The notes beneath the pieces are model-generated. The model was not told the DNA's origin and did no database searches. It saw only the letters and a list, made by a program, of their open reading frames with translations. Shown piece by piece: positions 21,532 through 28,267 of a stretch of 30,793 bases of DNA (positions within the stretch are counted from its first letter, which is position 1; every line of letters begins with the position of its first letter). The DNA comes from a virus, in the IMG/VR virus record IMGVR_UViG_3300044638_008875, positions 1 through 30,793 of that record; one strand, given 5' to 3'. The translations under genes and the position numbers were made by a program.

Positions 21532-21804
21532 ATGAAATATTTTATCGTATTATTTATTATTATTAAACCAATTTTAATCTTAATAGGATTATCCTTAATA
21601 ATTAATGAATTTAAAACTAAACAAACATCATCATTTTATTTTGGTTTTATGCTTGGATTATCATTATGTTTATTAATATTGATGTTATTAGCAGATAATT
21701 ATATGCAAGCTTTTTTTAAAGAATTAAAAGATAATAATAATTATGAAAAAAGAGATAAAAAACTACCAACAAAAATAAAAACTATTTATGACAAAAAAAA
21801 TTAA
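21532..21804 (+). CDS. Small two-helix membrane protein
   Basis: A 90-residue protein with two or three hydrophobic segments (YFIVLFIIIKPILILIGLSL; FYFGFMLGLSLCLLILMLLA) and a basic C-terminal tail (KRDKKLPTKIKTIYDKKN). It shares the segment PILILIGL-LII-EFKTKQ-SSFYFGFMLG with the chimeric protein upstream. It ends within the next gene (17-base overlap). A holin or exclusion role is conceivable for any such small membrane protein, but nothing here supports a choice. Confidence 0.65.
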   Translation: MKYFIVLFIIIKPILILIGLSLIINEFKTKQTSSFYFGFMLGLSLCLLILMLLADNYMQAFFKELKDNNNYEKRDKKLPTKIKTIYDKKN

Positions 21805-22033
21805 CGACACAATTCTAGACAAAATAAAAGACCTAGGAATGATTGCTGGCGACACTCCAGCGGATATTGCTAAAAAGCTTGATGCTAAGCCCGACTTGGT
21901 GCGATTTGTTATGAAGCAAATTAATAAATCGCATTGCAACGGAGCTCCTGCCGAGTATCAAAAATATTCTAAATTTGTTGTAAAAGATAAGTTTGGGAAG
22001 AATGATTTTGTTTCAATAATTTATACAAATTAA
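21788..22033 (+). CDS. Small helix-turn-helix-like protein
   Basis: An 81-residue basic protein. The segment TPADIAKKLDAKPDLVRFVM followed by KQINKS has the spacing of a winged-helix/HTH recognition region, and the C-terminal strands (YSKFVVKDKFGKNDFVSIIY) could be the wing. It is the best candidate in the window for a small DNA-binding regulator of the palindromic operators, although there is no direct evidence. It overlaps the preceding gene by 17 bases and is followed one base later by the next gene. Confidence 0.6.
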   Translation: MTKKINDTILDKIKDLGMIAGDTPADIAKKLDAKPDLVRFVMKQINKSHCNGAPAEYQKYSKFVVKDKFGKNDFVSIIYTN

Positions 22034-22034
22034 A

Positions 22035-22568
22035 ATGATTTTAAGGCATCACAAAACAGAAAATATTAAGGCGGGTTTTGATTTTTGCAATTTAGTTTAT
22101 CAAGAAGCTTATTCTATGATTGGTAATAGTTTTGAGGTTGAGTTTAGAAATATAACAGAGACTAAAACTTATAAGCAATTAAAGGGAATCCATAAGCTTT
22201 GCCAGATATATTCTATCTATATGTCGGAGAGTTTAGGCTATAAAGTTAGCCTAGATAATGCTAAGGAAAGCCTAAAATATGCAATCGACTATACTAGGCT
22301 TGCTAATGAAAATCAAGCTTTAGCAGAAGCCCTGAGGCTAAAAAGAGAAAAAGAATTACAGGGCGAAAAAATGAAGCTAAGTGAATTACAAGATTTAATC
22401 GCAGGGTTAAAAACTTATCTTAAAGTCCCCGCTTCCTTTGCTGATGCAACACTGAAAGAAATGCAGGAGCTAATTGAAAAAGTCCAGGAGTTAGGAAGGG
22501 ATCGAGGCTGGCACGATTTAGTTTTGACTAGTCAAGAAATGCAAGAAATGATAAATTATTACAAATAA
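22035..22568 (+). CDS. Unknown phage protein, possibly NinB-like
   Basis: A 177-residue mainly helical protein. The pattern VEFRNITETKTYKQLKGIHKL, split around KQ, recalls phage NinB-type recombination proteins in which a strand leads into a K-T-x-x-Q helix; the rest (LSELQDLIAGLKTYLKVPAS) is helical and does not match a family I can name. It is the last gene before the promoter at 22582. The NinB suggestion is tentative. Confidence 0.5.
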   Translation: MILRHHKTENIKAGFDFCNLVYQEAYSMIGNSFEVEFRNITETKTYKQLKGIHKLCQIYSIYMSESLGYKVSLDNAKESLKYAIDYTRLANENQALAEALRLKREKELQGEKMKLSELQDLIAGLKTYLKVPASFADATLKEMQELIEKVQELGRDRGWHDLVLTSQEMQEMINYYK

Positions 22569-22581
22569 TTAATAATTTTAC

Positions 22582-22609
22582 TTGACACTAAAGAAATACT
22601 TGTTAATAT
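22582..22609 (+). promoter_or_regulatory. Promoter of the gene at 22668
   Basis: TTGACA at 22582-22587 (C before it), 16-base spacer, TAATAT at 22604-22609, as at 8631. Confidence 0.68.
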
Positions 22610-22613
22610 TACC

Positions 22614-22635
22614 TTATCACAATTTATTGCGATAA
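22614..22635. promoter_or_regulatory. Diverged palindromic operator TTATC...GATAA
   Basis: TTATC-x-CAA-TTTA-TTG-x-GATAA is an imperfect dyad placed five bases after the -10 box and preceded by ACC as at 8661. It shares TATC/GATA half-site ends with the ATCGA operators but differs in the centre, so it may have weaker or different binding. Confidence 0.5.
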
Positions 22636-22667
22636 TTAATTATTATTAAAAACCTTTACTTAAAAAT

Positions 22668-22994
22668 ATGAAAGACAAAACTTTTGAAACTTTGGAAACA
22701 ATAGAAATCTTGGCAGACGGCGAGTTATCTAGTATAATCGCTGAAATTCAAGAATTAGAAACTGAAGTAAAAAAATATGATGACTTACAAAAACAACTAA
22801 GACAAAAAGTAAAAGAGCTAATGGGCGACAATAAAAGAGCGGTAATCAAAACTAATCAATTTGAATTACAAGCTAATTATTCCTTCCCTACTTATCACGA
22901 TCAAGACACTAAGCAAGAGGCTCTTAATAAAGCTGGCGCGATAGAAATTGGCAGTTTAAAAGTAGCTTCAAAGCTAATTGTAAAAATAAAATAA
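22668..22994 (+). CDS. Siphovirus Gp157-like protein (short)
   Basis: A 108-residue protein with an N-terminal coiled coil (IIAEIQELETEVKKYDDLQK, then QLRQKVKELMGDN) followed by strands around AVIKTNQFELQANYSFPTY. The arrangement of coiled coil and then a beta-rich end resembles Gp157-type phage proteins, which in some phages are linked to resistance or replication, but it is shorter. Its first 42 residues recur in the chimeric protein at 21175. It is followed by a hairpin terminator and so forms a single-gene unit. Confidence 0.5.
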   Translation: MKDKTFETLETIEILADGELSSIIAEIQELETEVKKYDDLQKQLRQKVKELMGDNKRAVIKTNQFELQANYSFPTYHDQDTKQEALNKAGAIEIGSLKVASKLIVKIK

Positions 22995-23001
22995 CAACAA
23001 A

Positions 23002-23040
23002 ACAGCCCTTGAAATATAGGGCTGTATTTATAACTTTTTT
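23002..23040 (+). terminator. Intrinsic-type terminator
   Basis: ACAGCCCT (23002-23009) and AGGGCTGT (23018-23025) form an eight-pair stem with an eight-base loop, eight bases after the stop codon. The T-run (ACTTTTTT) lies 10-15 bases after the stem with ATTTATA between, so termination may be only partial. It is the clearest terminator in the window. Confidence 0.7.
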
Positions 23041-23041
23041 C

Positions 23042-23069
23042 TTGACAATAAAAATAGTTAAGTTAAAAT
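23042..23069 (+). promoter_or_regulatory. Promoter of the envelope-protein block
   Basis: TTGACA at 23042-23047 (C before it), 16-base spacer, TAAAAT at 23064-23069, directly after the terminator. Confidence 0.7.
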
Positions 23070-23073
23070 AATC

Positions 23074-23090
23074 TTGTAATTAAATTACAA
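23074..23090. promoter_or_regulatory. Palindrome TTGTAAT-TAA-ATTACAA
   Basis: Perfect seven-base arms, four bases after the -10 box. Same position as the other operators but a different sequence, so either a separate regulator or a diverged site. Confidence 0.5.
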
Positions 23091-23111
23091 CTACTAACTA
23101 AAAAAACAACT

Positions 23112-23342
23112 ATGATTGCATCCTTATTAACCTTGATTTTATTAATCTTAATTACCTTATTTTTAGGTATCAATACTGACTTTACTAACAAGTTATTCGG
23201 TTGCAGATTGCTTAAGAATGAAATTAAGCAAGCAGTGCTTGGTGCATTAATTCTTATTTTAATATTTGCCGTGCCAGTTTCAATCGTAAAAAATTGTTTT
23301 GGCAATATTATTGCTCCAACCAAAAACACTAAAAAAAATTAA
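23112..23342 (+). CDS. Small two-helix membrane protein
   Basis: A 76-residue protein with two predicted membrane helices (SLLTLILLILITLFLGINTD and AVLGALILILIFAVPVSIVK) separated by a short basic loop (GCRLLKNEIKQ). No family is recognised. It immediately precedes an exported barrel-like protein under the same promoter, suggesting both act in the host envelope. Holin is a possible alternative, though the first helix lacks the charged pattern I would expect. Confidence 0.7.
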   Translation: MIASLLTLILLILITLFLGINTDFTNKLFGCRLLKNEIKQAVLGALILILIFAVPVSIVKNCFGNIIAPTKNTKKN

Positions 23343-23343
23343 T

Positions 23344-23907
23344 ATGAAAATTAAAATTGTAATATTATTGCTAATTTTATTGCCTTCGGTTGCCTCGGCC
23401 GCTAGTATTGGCATCGGCACTAATGCTTTTTATAGTAAGATAAACGATCCTGACCTTAGCTTTGCTAAAGAATACGAAAATATACAAGACCCGATAAATG
23501 CTATTAGGAATGTTAATATTAGCTTAACTAATAACTACGGCAAGTTTATATACAGTGTTGCAACTAATCGACTACTTAATAGCGGTAGCAATAGGGTTGT
23601 ATTAGATAATAAAGACAGAGAGTATCAATACCGCAGTCAAGTTATTCTAGATAGTGTGAGCCTCGGCTATGCTATTACTAAAGATATGGCAGTGGGTGGC
23701 TTTTTAGGCAATTTATATCTAAGTCAAAAACTATCGAGAGGAAGTTATTACAAGAAGACAGAAGAGTCCGCTTTAGTTTACGGTGCAACTATAAGCAAAA
23801 GAATTAACAAACACTCGCTTAACTTGATTTTACTTGCACCCTGCCAAGCTGTTAAGGCGGAATATGGTGTAGGTTTGTCTTATTCTTATCAAATCAAATT
23901 GTTTTAA
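23344..23907 (+). CDS. Exported outer-membrane barrel-like protein
   Basis: A 187-residue protein. The ATG at 23344 gives a clear signal peptide (MKIKIVILLLILLPSVASA, cleavage after ASA); an upstream in-frame start would bury it. The mature part alternates in the way of amphipathic beta strands (GIGTNAFYSKI; VNISLTNNYGKFIYSVATNR; VSLGYAITKDMAVGGFLGNL) and ends in VGLSYSYQIKLF, with an aromatic final residue as in barrel proteins. Phage-encoded outer-membrane proteins such as Lom change the host surface or block further infection. That role is inference here; no specific family is recognised. Confidence 0.7.
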   Translation: MKIKIVILLLILLPSVASAASIGIGTNAFYSKINDPDLSFAKEYENIQDPINAIRNVNISLTNNYGKFIYSVATNRLLNSGSNRVVLDNKDREYQYRSQVILDSVSLGYAITKDMAVGGFLGNLYLSQKLSRGSYYKKTEESALVYGATISKRINKHSLNLILLAPCQAVKAEYGVGLSYSYQIKLF

Positions 23908-23909
23908 AA

Positions 23910-24767
23910 ATGTCAGTATCAAACCGAAAATCATTCTCTGTCCGCTGGGGCAGGTTAATTAACTATAAAGAGCAATTTGCTAAAGTAACTAATCTTGACA
24001 AAAATGGCGAAGCTTATGAAGTAGCATTCTTATTAAAATCAATAACCGTAGAATTTTCTATTTTTAGCAAGAATAAACTAATTAGCACTAGTAGCTTACA
24101 AATAACAAATAACCGTAAGGAAGACCGCCATTTATGCGGTATCGATGTGCCAATTCCTAGTAGTGAGATTATGCTATATGAAAAAACAAGAAAATCTTTC
24201 GATAATATGTGGGATAGAGTAAAAACCTTCTGGGAAATTACCCCTAACGAAGAGTGCGGAGTTGCTTATATCGAAAAAAATGACGAAAACAGCAATTCTT
24301 TTATCTTGCGAGGCTTTTACGAAGCAGAAACTGTTTTTGACCCTGTATTGCATCGCTTCGGGCAGGCGGTAGGTGTTAAATGGCACGGAGCCACAGAGAT
24401 TGGTAATATCTTTAAAGCAATTGGCTTTATTGCCGAACAATGCGAAAATAACAATACTCTAACCAAAGAATTTATTGATTATGTTAAAAGCAACAGCCGT
24501 TTAGTAATCAAAAATGAGGTTGTTAAAAACAACTCGAATGATTTAAAAGATCATCTCGATATGATAATTGACAGCCTACAAATTACCGAAACCGCCAAAG
24601 ATAAAACCATAGAATTAGCTAAGCAAATCTTAAGCGAAAACGAATTTGAAAAATGCTTTATGGCAGATAACGAAAAAGTTTTATTATATCGTTTTTCATC
24701 ATTAATAAAAGAATTTGTTAATAGTGTTAGGAAAAAAACTGAAAATGCTAATTTAATTAATCAATAG
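23910..24767 (+). CDS. Unknown phage protein
   Basis: A 285-residue soluble protein without recognised family. It begins MSVSNRKSFSVRWGRLINYK and has a central region with VLHRFGQAVGVKWHGATEIG, followed by helices to the end (DHLDMIIDSLQITETAKDKT). Two bases separate it from the barrel-protein gene and one base from the next. It uses the same codon bias as its neighbours, so there is no sign of recent arrival. Confidence 0.7.
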   Translation: MSVSNRKSFSVRWGRLINYKEQFAKVTNLDKNGEAYEVAFLLKSITVEFSIFSKNKLISTSSLQITNNRKEDRHLCGIDVPIPSSEIMLYEKTRKSFDNMWDRVKTFWEITPNEECGVAYIEKNDENSNSFILRGFYEAETVFDPVLHRFGQAVGVKWHGATEIGNIFKAIGFIAEQCENNNTLTKEFIDYVKSNSRLVIKNEVVKNNSNDLKDHLDMIIDSLQITETAKDKTIELAKQILSENEFEKCFMADNEKVLLYRFSSLIKEFVNSVRKKTENANLINQ

Positions 24768-24768
24768 G

Positions 24769-25056
24769 ATGCAAAGACCAAATTATTATTATTTAAAAAA
24801 ACAACGAGAAATGACTTACTACCACACTCCGCACTCAATTGCATTGCTGGCAAAATTTGCAACAAAATTAGCAAAAAAAGAGTTGGCAAAAGAAGTTAAT
24901 AATAATCAGTTGGAGTTATTAAACGGCATTAAAATTAATACCGTGAAATTTACTAAAAATGATTATTCTAAACAACAAGAAATCGATTTATCTTTGTTTT
25001 TTAAACAAAAAATAATCGAGGAATTAAAACTTAAACTAAAAAAATATGAAAACTAA
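24769..25056 (+). CDS. Unknown basic protein
   Basis: A 95-residue basic protein rich in lysine and tyrosine (MQRPNYYYLKKQREMTYYHT; FATKLAKKELAKEVNNNQLE). No family is recognised. It overlaps the dUTPase start by 11 bases, so expression is probably coupled to dut. Confidence 0.65.
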   Translation: MQRPNYYYLKKQREMTYYHTPHSIALLAKFATKLAKKELAKEVNNNQLELLNGIKINTVKFTKNDYSKQQEIDLSLFFKQKIIEELKLKLKKYEN

Positions 25057-25492
25057 AACAATCCTATTGCGGAATGCAAAAGAAATTTATAACGGTAAAT
25101 TTTACCAAACATCAGGAGCGGCTGGCTTCGATTTACGATACATTGGCAACGAACCTATTGTAATACACTCTAGAGAAAATAAACTAGTGCCTACTGGCTT
25201 GCAAATGGAAATACCCGATGGCTTTTATCTAGCAATACATCCCAGAAGCGGTTTAGCCGTAAAACATAACATTACTTTAGGTAATGCTGTTGGTGTTGTA
25301 GATAGCGATTTTAGAGGTGAGATACAAGCTATTATTTACAATGCTGGTAATAATGATTTTGTTATTAATGAAGGCGACAGAATAGCCCAAGCGGTTTTAA
25401 TGAAACACGAAAAAGTAAAATTTGATTTTGTCGATGAGCTTGACGAAACCGAGCGAGGTGAAGGCGGTTTTGGATCAACTGGAGCTAAGTAA
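25046..25492 (+). CDS. dut: dUTPase, trimeric type
   Basis: A 148-residue dUTP pyrophosphatase with all five motifs: AAGFDLRY (1), HPRSGLAVKHNI (2), GNAVGVVDSDFRGEIQAIIY (3, with the catalytic D and Y region), EGDRIAQAVLM (4) and RGEGGFGSTG (5). It converts dUTP to dUMP, which feeds the phage ThyX encoded at 29069 and keeps uracil out of phage DNA. The length is normal. The stop codon shares one base with the next start (TAATG). Confidence 0.95.
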   Translation: MKTKTILLRNAKEIYNGKFYQTSGAAGFDLRYIGNEPIVIHSRENKLVPTGLQMEIPDGFYLAIHPRSGLAVKHNITLGNAVGVVDSDFRGEIQAIIYNAGNNDFVINEGDRIAQAVLMKHEKVKFDFVDELDETERGEGGFGSTGAK

Positions 25493-25638
25493 TGTTAAAA
25501 TTTGTAAAAAAATTATTTAAGAAAAACACAATTAAAATCACCATAATTTTTGAAAATAATGGCGATGCGAAGTTTGAAAAAGCTTTTGCTGTAATGCTGG
25601 AAACTTTAAATCGATTAAATGAAATTTATAAACGATAA
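25492..25638 (+). CDS. Very small basic protein
   Basis: A 48-residue protein starting in the dUTPase stop codon (TAATG). The basic N-terminus (MLKFVKKLFKKNTIKITIIF) is followed by FENNGDAKFEKAF and a helix (MLETLNRLNEIYKR). The coupling and the absence of any other gene in this 150-base gap support it as real. The amphipathic N-terminus could touch the membrane. No family is recognised. Confidence 0.6.
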   Translation: MLKFVKKLFKKNTIKITIIFENNGDAKFEKAFAVMLETLNRLNEIYKR

Positions 25639-25644
25639 ACTAAA

Positions 25645-26343
25645 ATGATAACAAAAATTTATCACAAAAAAAACGAACTATTCAATATTGAGTTTTTTAA
25701 AAATGAAGGATGCAGTGAACCTTTTGAATTTTTAAATGAAAAAAGTTTATATATTAAATTAAAAGCAGGCGATATAACTCCGTTTTTAGAAATTTATAAA
25801 TATTCCCAATTCCGAGATATATATCTACCATACTTTCCAAATATCGATACTCTTGATTATCTGCCAAGCTTAGAAAATATATACACTTTGGACGACATCA
25901 CCGTCGATCTTTCAAAATACATACCAGAAGATAATGCTGTGTTATTTTTGAGTGAGGAGGATAAAGAAAAATACAAAAACTCTTTTTTATCACATCATAG
26001 AGGTTGGCATCCAACAACAACTATCTTCATCTCTCACGGCACAGAAACCAAACTTAAAGAAGTAATCGAATTAGCAAAAAGCTTAAAAAAACAATGCGGA
26101 GTTAAAGAGGTAAATTTGTTTGTTTTACATTGTTTTATAAGTTTATACGGCGGAGAAAGTTATATAAATTCGTTTGTTTCAAAAGGCGATGATTTTCCAG
26201 AATTTTACTCATTTGGAGATTTTTTTAACAAAATCATAACAACAAACTCAACGGGTATGTCGCTTATTCAAAATAAAGAGCGGTTGCAAATTATCGATTG
26301 CTACGATATTTTTAACGATTATTTGCAAAACAAAAATGAATAA
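25645..26343 (+). CDS. Degenerate PRPP synthetase-like protein 2
   Basis: A 232-residue protein with the full layout of a short PRPP synthetase: FKNEGCSEPFEFLNEKSLYI, the near-canonical FRDIYLPYFPNIDTLDYL (family: LPYFPYARQDR), KYIPEDNAVLFLSEEDKEKY, TTIFISHGTETKLKEVIELA at the PRPP-loop position, VKEVNLFVLHCF, and FNKIITTNSTGMSLIQN with ERLQIIDCYDIFNDYL. The R-Q-D-R motif and the acidic PRPP loop are replaced, so it is probably not an active synthetase. The C-terminal 130 residues match the protein at 19848. It overlaps the next gene by eight bases. Confidence 0.6.
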   Translation: MITKIYHKKNELFNIEFFKNEGCSEPFEFLNEKSLYIKLKAGDITPFLEIYKYSQFRDIYLPYFPNIDTLDYLPSLENIYTLDDITVDLSKYIPEDNAVLFLSEEDKEKYKNSFLSHHRGWHPTTTIFISHGTETKLKEVIELAKSLKKQCGVKEVNLFVLHCFISLYGGESYINSFVSKGDDFPEFYSFGDFFNKIITTNSTGMSLIQNKERLQIIDCYDIFNDYLQNKNE

Positions 26344-26656
26344 CCTAAAGCCAGACCCTACTTTACGAAACGGCTACAAAGACCAAAAACATTTGGAAAG
26401 AGTAGCTAATTTACCCTGCACCCTTTGTTTTTTTATTAATCAAAAACAAAAAACAAGAACAACAGTTCATCATTACCACGGCGGTGGACTTGGTAAAAAA
26501 GCAAGCGATTTAAGGGTTATGGCTTTATGCGACGAGCATCACCAAAACGGTATTTTTGCTTTTCATAAGATTGGCAGAATTGCTTTTGAAGAAAAATTTG
26601 GTATCGACCAAGAGGGGTTAATAGAATTAACTAATAGAATGTTAAAATATGATTAG
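26336..26656 (+). CDS. HNH endonuclease, Ref/Rap-like (DUF968 type)
   Basis: A 106-residue HNH-type nuclease: RVANLPCTLCFF (first zinc cysteines), TTVHHYHGGGLGKKASDLRV, the core ALCDEHHQNGIFAFHKIGRI and IAFEEKFGIDQEGL at the end. This matches small phage and P1 Ref/Rap-type proteins, which cut recombination intermediates or act with RecA. With RecT, exonuclease and SSB it would complete a recombination set. It overlaps its neighbours by eight bases on each side. Confidence 0.82.
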   Translation: MNNLKPDPTLRNGYKDQKHLERVANLPCTLCFFINQKQKTRTTVHHYHGGGLGKKASDLRVMALCDEHHQNGIFAFHKIGRIAFEEKFGIDQEGLIELTNRMLKYD

Positions 26657-27212
26657 AAAAATAACCAATCAATCCGCTTTTATTCGTGAATGTGTTGTTA
26701 TCGGTTTGCTTTTTGCTTTTAAAGAACAAGTTTCGGCAATATCTAAAATGATTGATTTTGACAGCGAAAAAGCTTTAGAATACCAAAAAATCGACCTGCA
26801 AAGCTATTTTTATAGCAATATCGATAATAGTTTTATTGATAAAAAAAAATCAAGTGCAATTCTAAAGAAAATCAATGCAACTTTAGGCAAGTATCAGTCC
26901 AGCGGAGTTTATAAAGACTTAGCTACTGAAGTAAATGGCGAGCTTAGGGATAACACAGCAAATATGATTTATAACTTTTATGTGCTTTATCAATTAAACA
27001 GGTTTGCTTTAGCTTTTAACTTTTATAAGAACTGCGAGACTAGTTATGTCCAGCATTATGTCGAGATTTTGACAGATTTTGAAGGCTGTATTTATAATCA
27101 TATGACAAAAATTGGTAATCCAGAGGAAGATTGGGACATAATCAAAAAGACTGCTTATAATAGGAGCAAGGAACTTGCGGTAATATTTAAAGATATTTTG
27201 CCACAATGTTAA
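26649..27212 (+). CDS. Unknown helical protein
   Basis: A 187-residue mainly helical protein (FIRECVVIGLLFAFKEQVSA; KSSAILKKINATLGKYQSSG; IYNFYVLYQLNRFALAFNFY). No family is recognised. It overlaps both neighbours by seven or eight bases, so it is a coupled member of the operon. A hydrophobic segment at residues 15-27 is too short for a sure membrane helix. Confidence 0.65.
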   Translation: MIRKITNQSAFIRECVVIGLLFAFKEQVSAISKMIDFDSEKALEYQKIDLQSYFYSNIDNSFIDKKKSSAILKKINATLGKYQSSGVYKDLATEVNGELRDNTANMIYNFYVLYQLNRFALAFNFYKNCETSYVQHYVEILTDFEGCIYNHMTKIGNPEEDWDIIKKTAYNRSKELAVIFKDILPQC

Positions 27213-27526
27213 TAACTAATAGCTATCAAATAAAAGAACATAATGCAATAATTGGTGAAATTTGTTTACGGCAATATGAGGGTTGCGAATATCAACATAT
27301 TGAATTTGAGATAAAAAAAGATTATCAAAATCAAGGTTTTATGAAAAAACATTTGCCTATTTTTTTAAAGCAACTGACCGATAAAGTTATTGTTGCGGTT
27401 GTAAATCCGAGTAATTTAATCAGTATCAAGTTATTGACTACTAATAGTTTTATTGAGTTAGGAATTATTGGTGCTTATAAGAATTTTATATATATCAATA
27501 AAAATAATGAATTTAGATCTTTTTGA
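27206..27526 (+). CDS. GNAT-type acetyltransferase-like protein
   Basis: A 106-residue protein with a short GNAT fold: AIIGEICLRQYEG (strands 2-3), YQHIEFEIKKDYQNQGFMKK (strand 4 and the acetyl-CoA P-loop, here NQGFMK in place of the usual Q/R-x-x-G-x-G/A), VAVVNPSNLISIKLLTTNSF (strand 5 and the N-x-x-S-x-x-L-x-x-x-x-F signature). The substrate is unknown; GNAT proteins modify protein, small molecules or, in Mom, DNA. It is shorter than typical members. It overlaps the preceding gene by seven bases and the methylase remnant by 20. Confidence 0.65.
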   Translation: MLITNSYQIKEHNAIIGEICLRQYEGCEYQHIEFEIKKDYQNQGFMKKHLPIFLKQLTDKVIVAVVNPSNLISIKLLTTNSFIELGIIGAYKNFIYINKNNEFRSF

Positions 27527-27680
27527 CAGACCAATATTACCCGACAGCTTAGGCTTAAGAATACCATATATGGGCAGTAAAAATAAAGTAGCTGTTGAGT
27601 TATTTCAAAAAATGCTAGAAATATACTTGATTATTATTATTAAAGTTGTTATAGTTATAATAACTTTAATAACTTTATAA
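27507..27680 (+). pseudogene. N-terminal remnant of a D12-class DNA adenine methylase
   Basis: A 57-codon frame beginning MNLDLFDRPILPDSLGLRIP, followed by YMGSKNKVAVELFQKML. The R-I-P-Y-M-G-S-K-N-K segment is the first conserved block (AdoMet-binding start) of D12-class DNA adenine methylases, where the next block F-x-D-L-F-G-G-G should follow. Instead the frame runs into a hydrophobic tail encoded by an AT-rich stem-loop (27642-27667) and stops. The rest of the gene is absent. The 5' end and context are intact, so loss was probably caused by insertion or deletion at the HNH gene that follows. Confidence 0.7.
27642..27667. repeat. AT-rich stem-loop at the methylase break
   Basis: AAAGTTGTTAT and ATAATAACTTT pair over 11 positions (one G-U) around AGTT; AATAACTTT is repeated directly after it. 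It marks the point where methylase similarity ends, and may be a recombination scar or a terminator-like hairpin. Confidence 0.45.
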
Positions 27681-27685
27681 AAACA

Positions 27686-28141
27686 ATGTATAATCTAAAA
27701 TTTAAAAACACTACAAATAGATACTCTAAACAAGAGCTTTTTGATAATATAGAAACGGTATGGAATTTCAAAAAAAGCCAGCCATTTCTTAAAGATATGC
27801 AAATAGCACCAAGCAAAATATGCTTTGCCACTTACTTTAATAGATTTGGAAGTTGGAAAAATGCTTTAATGGAATTTGTAAAATATAAAAACGGAGCAAT
27901 AGAATTACAAGAGCCAAGCCAATTTAGGAAATCAAGAAAAACTATCAACAATAGCTTGAAATATGATGTTATGAAAAGAGATAACTTTAAATGCAATTAT
28001 TGCGGGAAATCACCAGCTATTGATGCAAATATAGAATTACAAATAGATCATATTTTACCTATTTCAAAAGGTGGAGATAATTATATAGAAAATTTAAAAA
28101 CAATTTGCAAAGATTGCAATATTGGCAAATTCAACAAATAA
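27686..28141 (+). CDS. HNH homing-type endonuclease
   Basis: A 151-residue protein. The N-terminal part (RYSKQELFDNIETVWNFKKS; TYFNRFGSWKNALMEF) matches the homing-endonuclease-associated repeat, a DNA-binding module. The C-terminal HNH domain is clear: VMKRDNFKCNYCGKSP, IELQIDHILPISKGGDNYIE, LKTICKDCNIGKF, with both CxxC pairs, the catalytic D-H and the N. Such genes are mobile and often invade other phage genes. It directly follows a truncated methylase, which it probably disrupted. It would cut phage or competitor genomes lacking the insertion. Confidence 0.88.
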   Translation: MYNLKFKNTTNRYSKQELFDNIETVWNFKKSQPFLKDMQIAPSKICFATYFNRFGSWKNALMEFVKYKNGAIELQEPSQFRKSRKTINNSLKYDVMKRDNFKCNYCGKSPAIDANIELQIDHILPISKGGDNYIENLKTICKDCNIGKFNK

Positions 28142-28191
28142 TAGTATAGTAAAAATTGAAAAACTTTTTTACAATAAAATGTAAATAAAAC

Positions 28192-28220
28192 TTGACTTAT
28201 TAAACAAAATAATCAATAAT
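28192..28220 (+). promoter_or_regulatory. Promoter of ssb
   Basis: TTGACT at 28192-28197 (C before it), 17-base spacer, AATAAT at 28215-28220. A weaker inverted repeat (TTTACA/TGTAAA at 28168-28185) lies upstream. Confidence 0.6.
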
Positions 28221-28224
28221 TGGG

Positions 28225-28242
28225 TTGTTGCAAAGGCAACAA
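28225..28242. promoter_or_regulatory. Palindrome TTGTTGC-AAAG-GCAACAA before ssb
   Basis: Perfect seven-base arms begin four bases after the -10 box. In RNA it would form a stable stem at the very 5' end of the ssb message. It could be an operator, a stabilising 5' hairpin or an autoregulatory site. Confidence 0.5.
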
Positions 28243-28267
28243 TTTTTAACTTTAAACAAAAATAATT

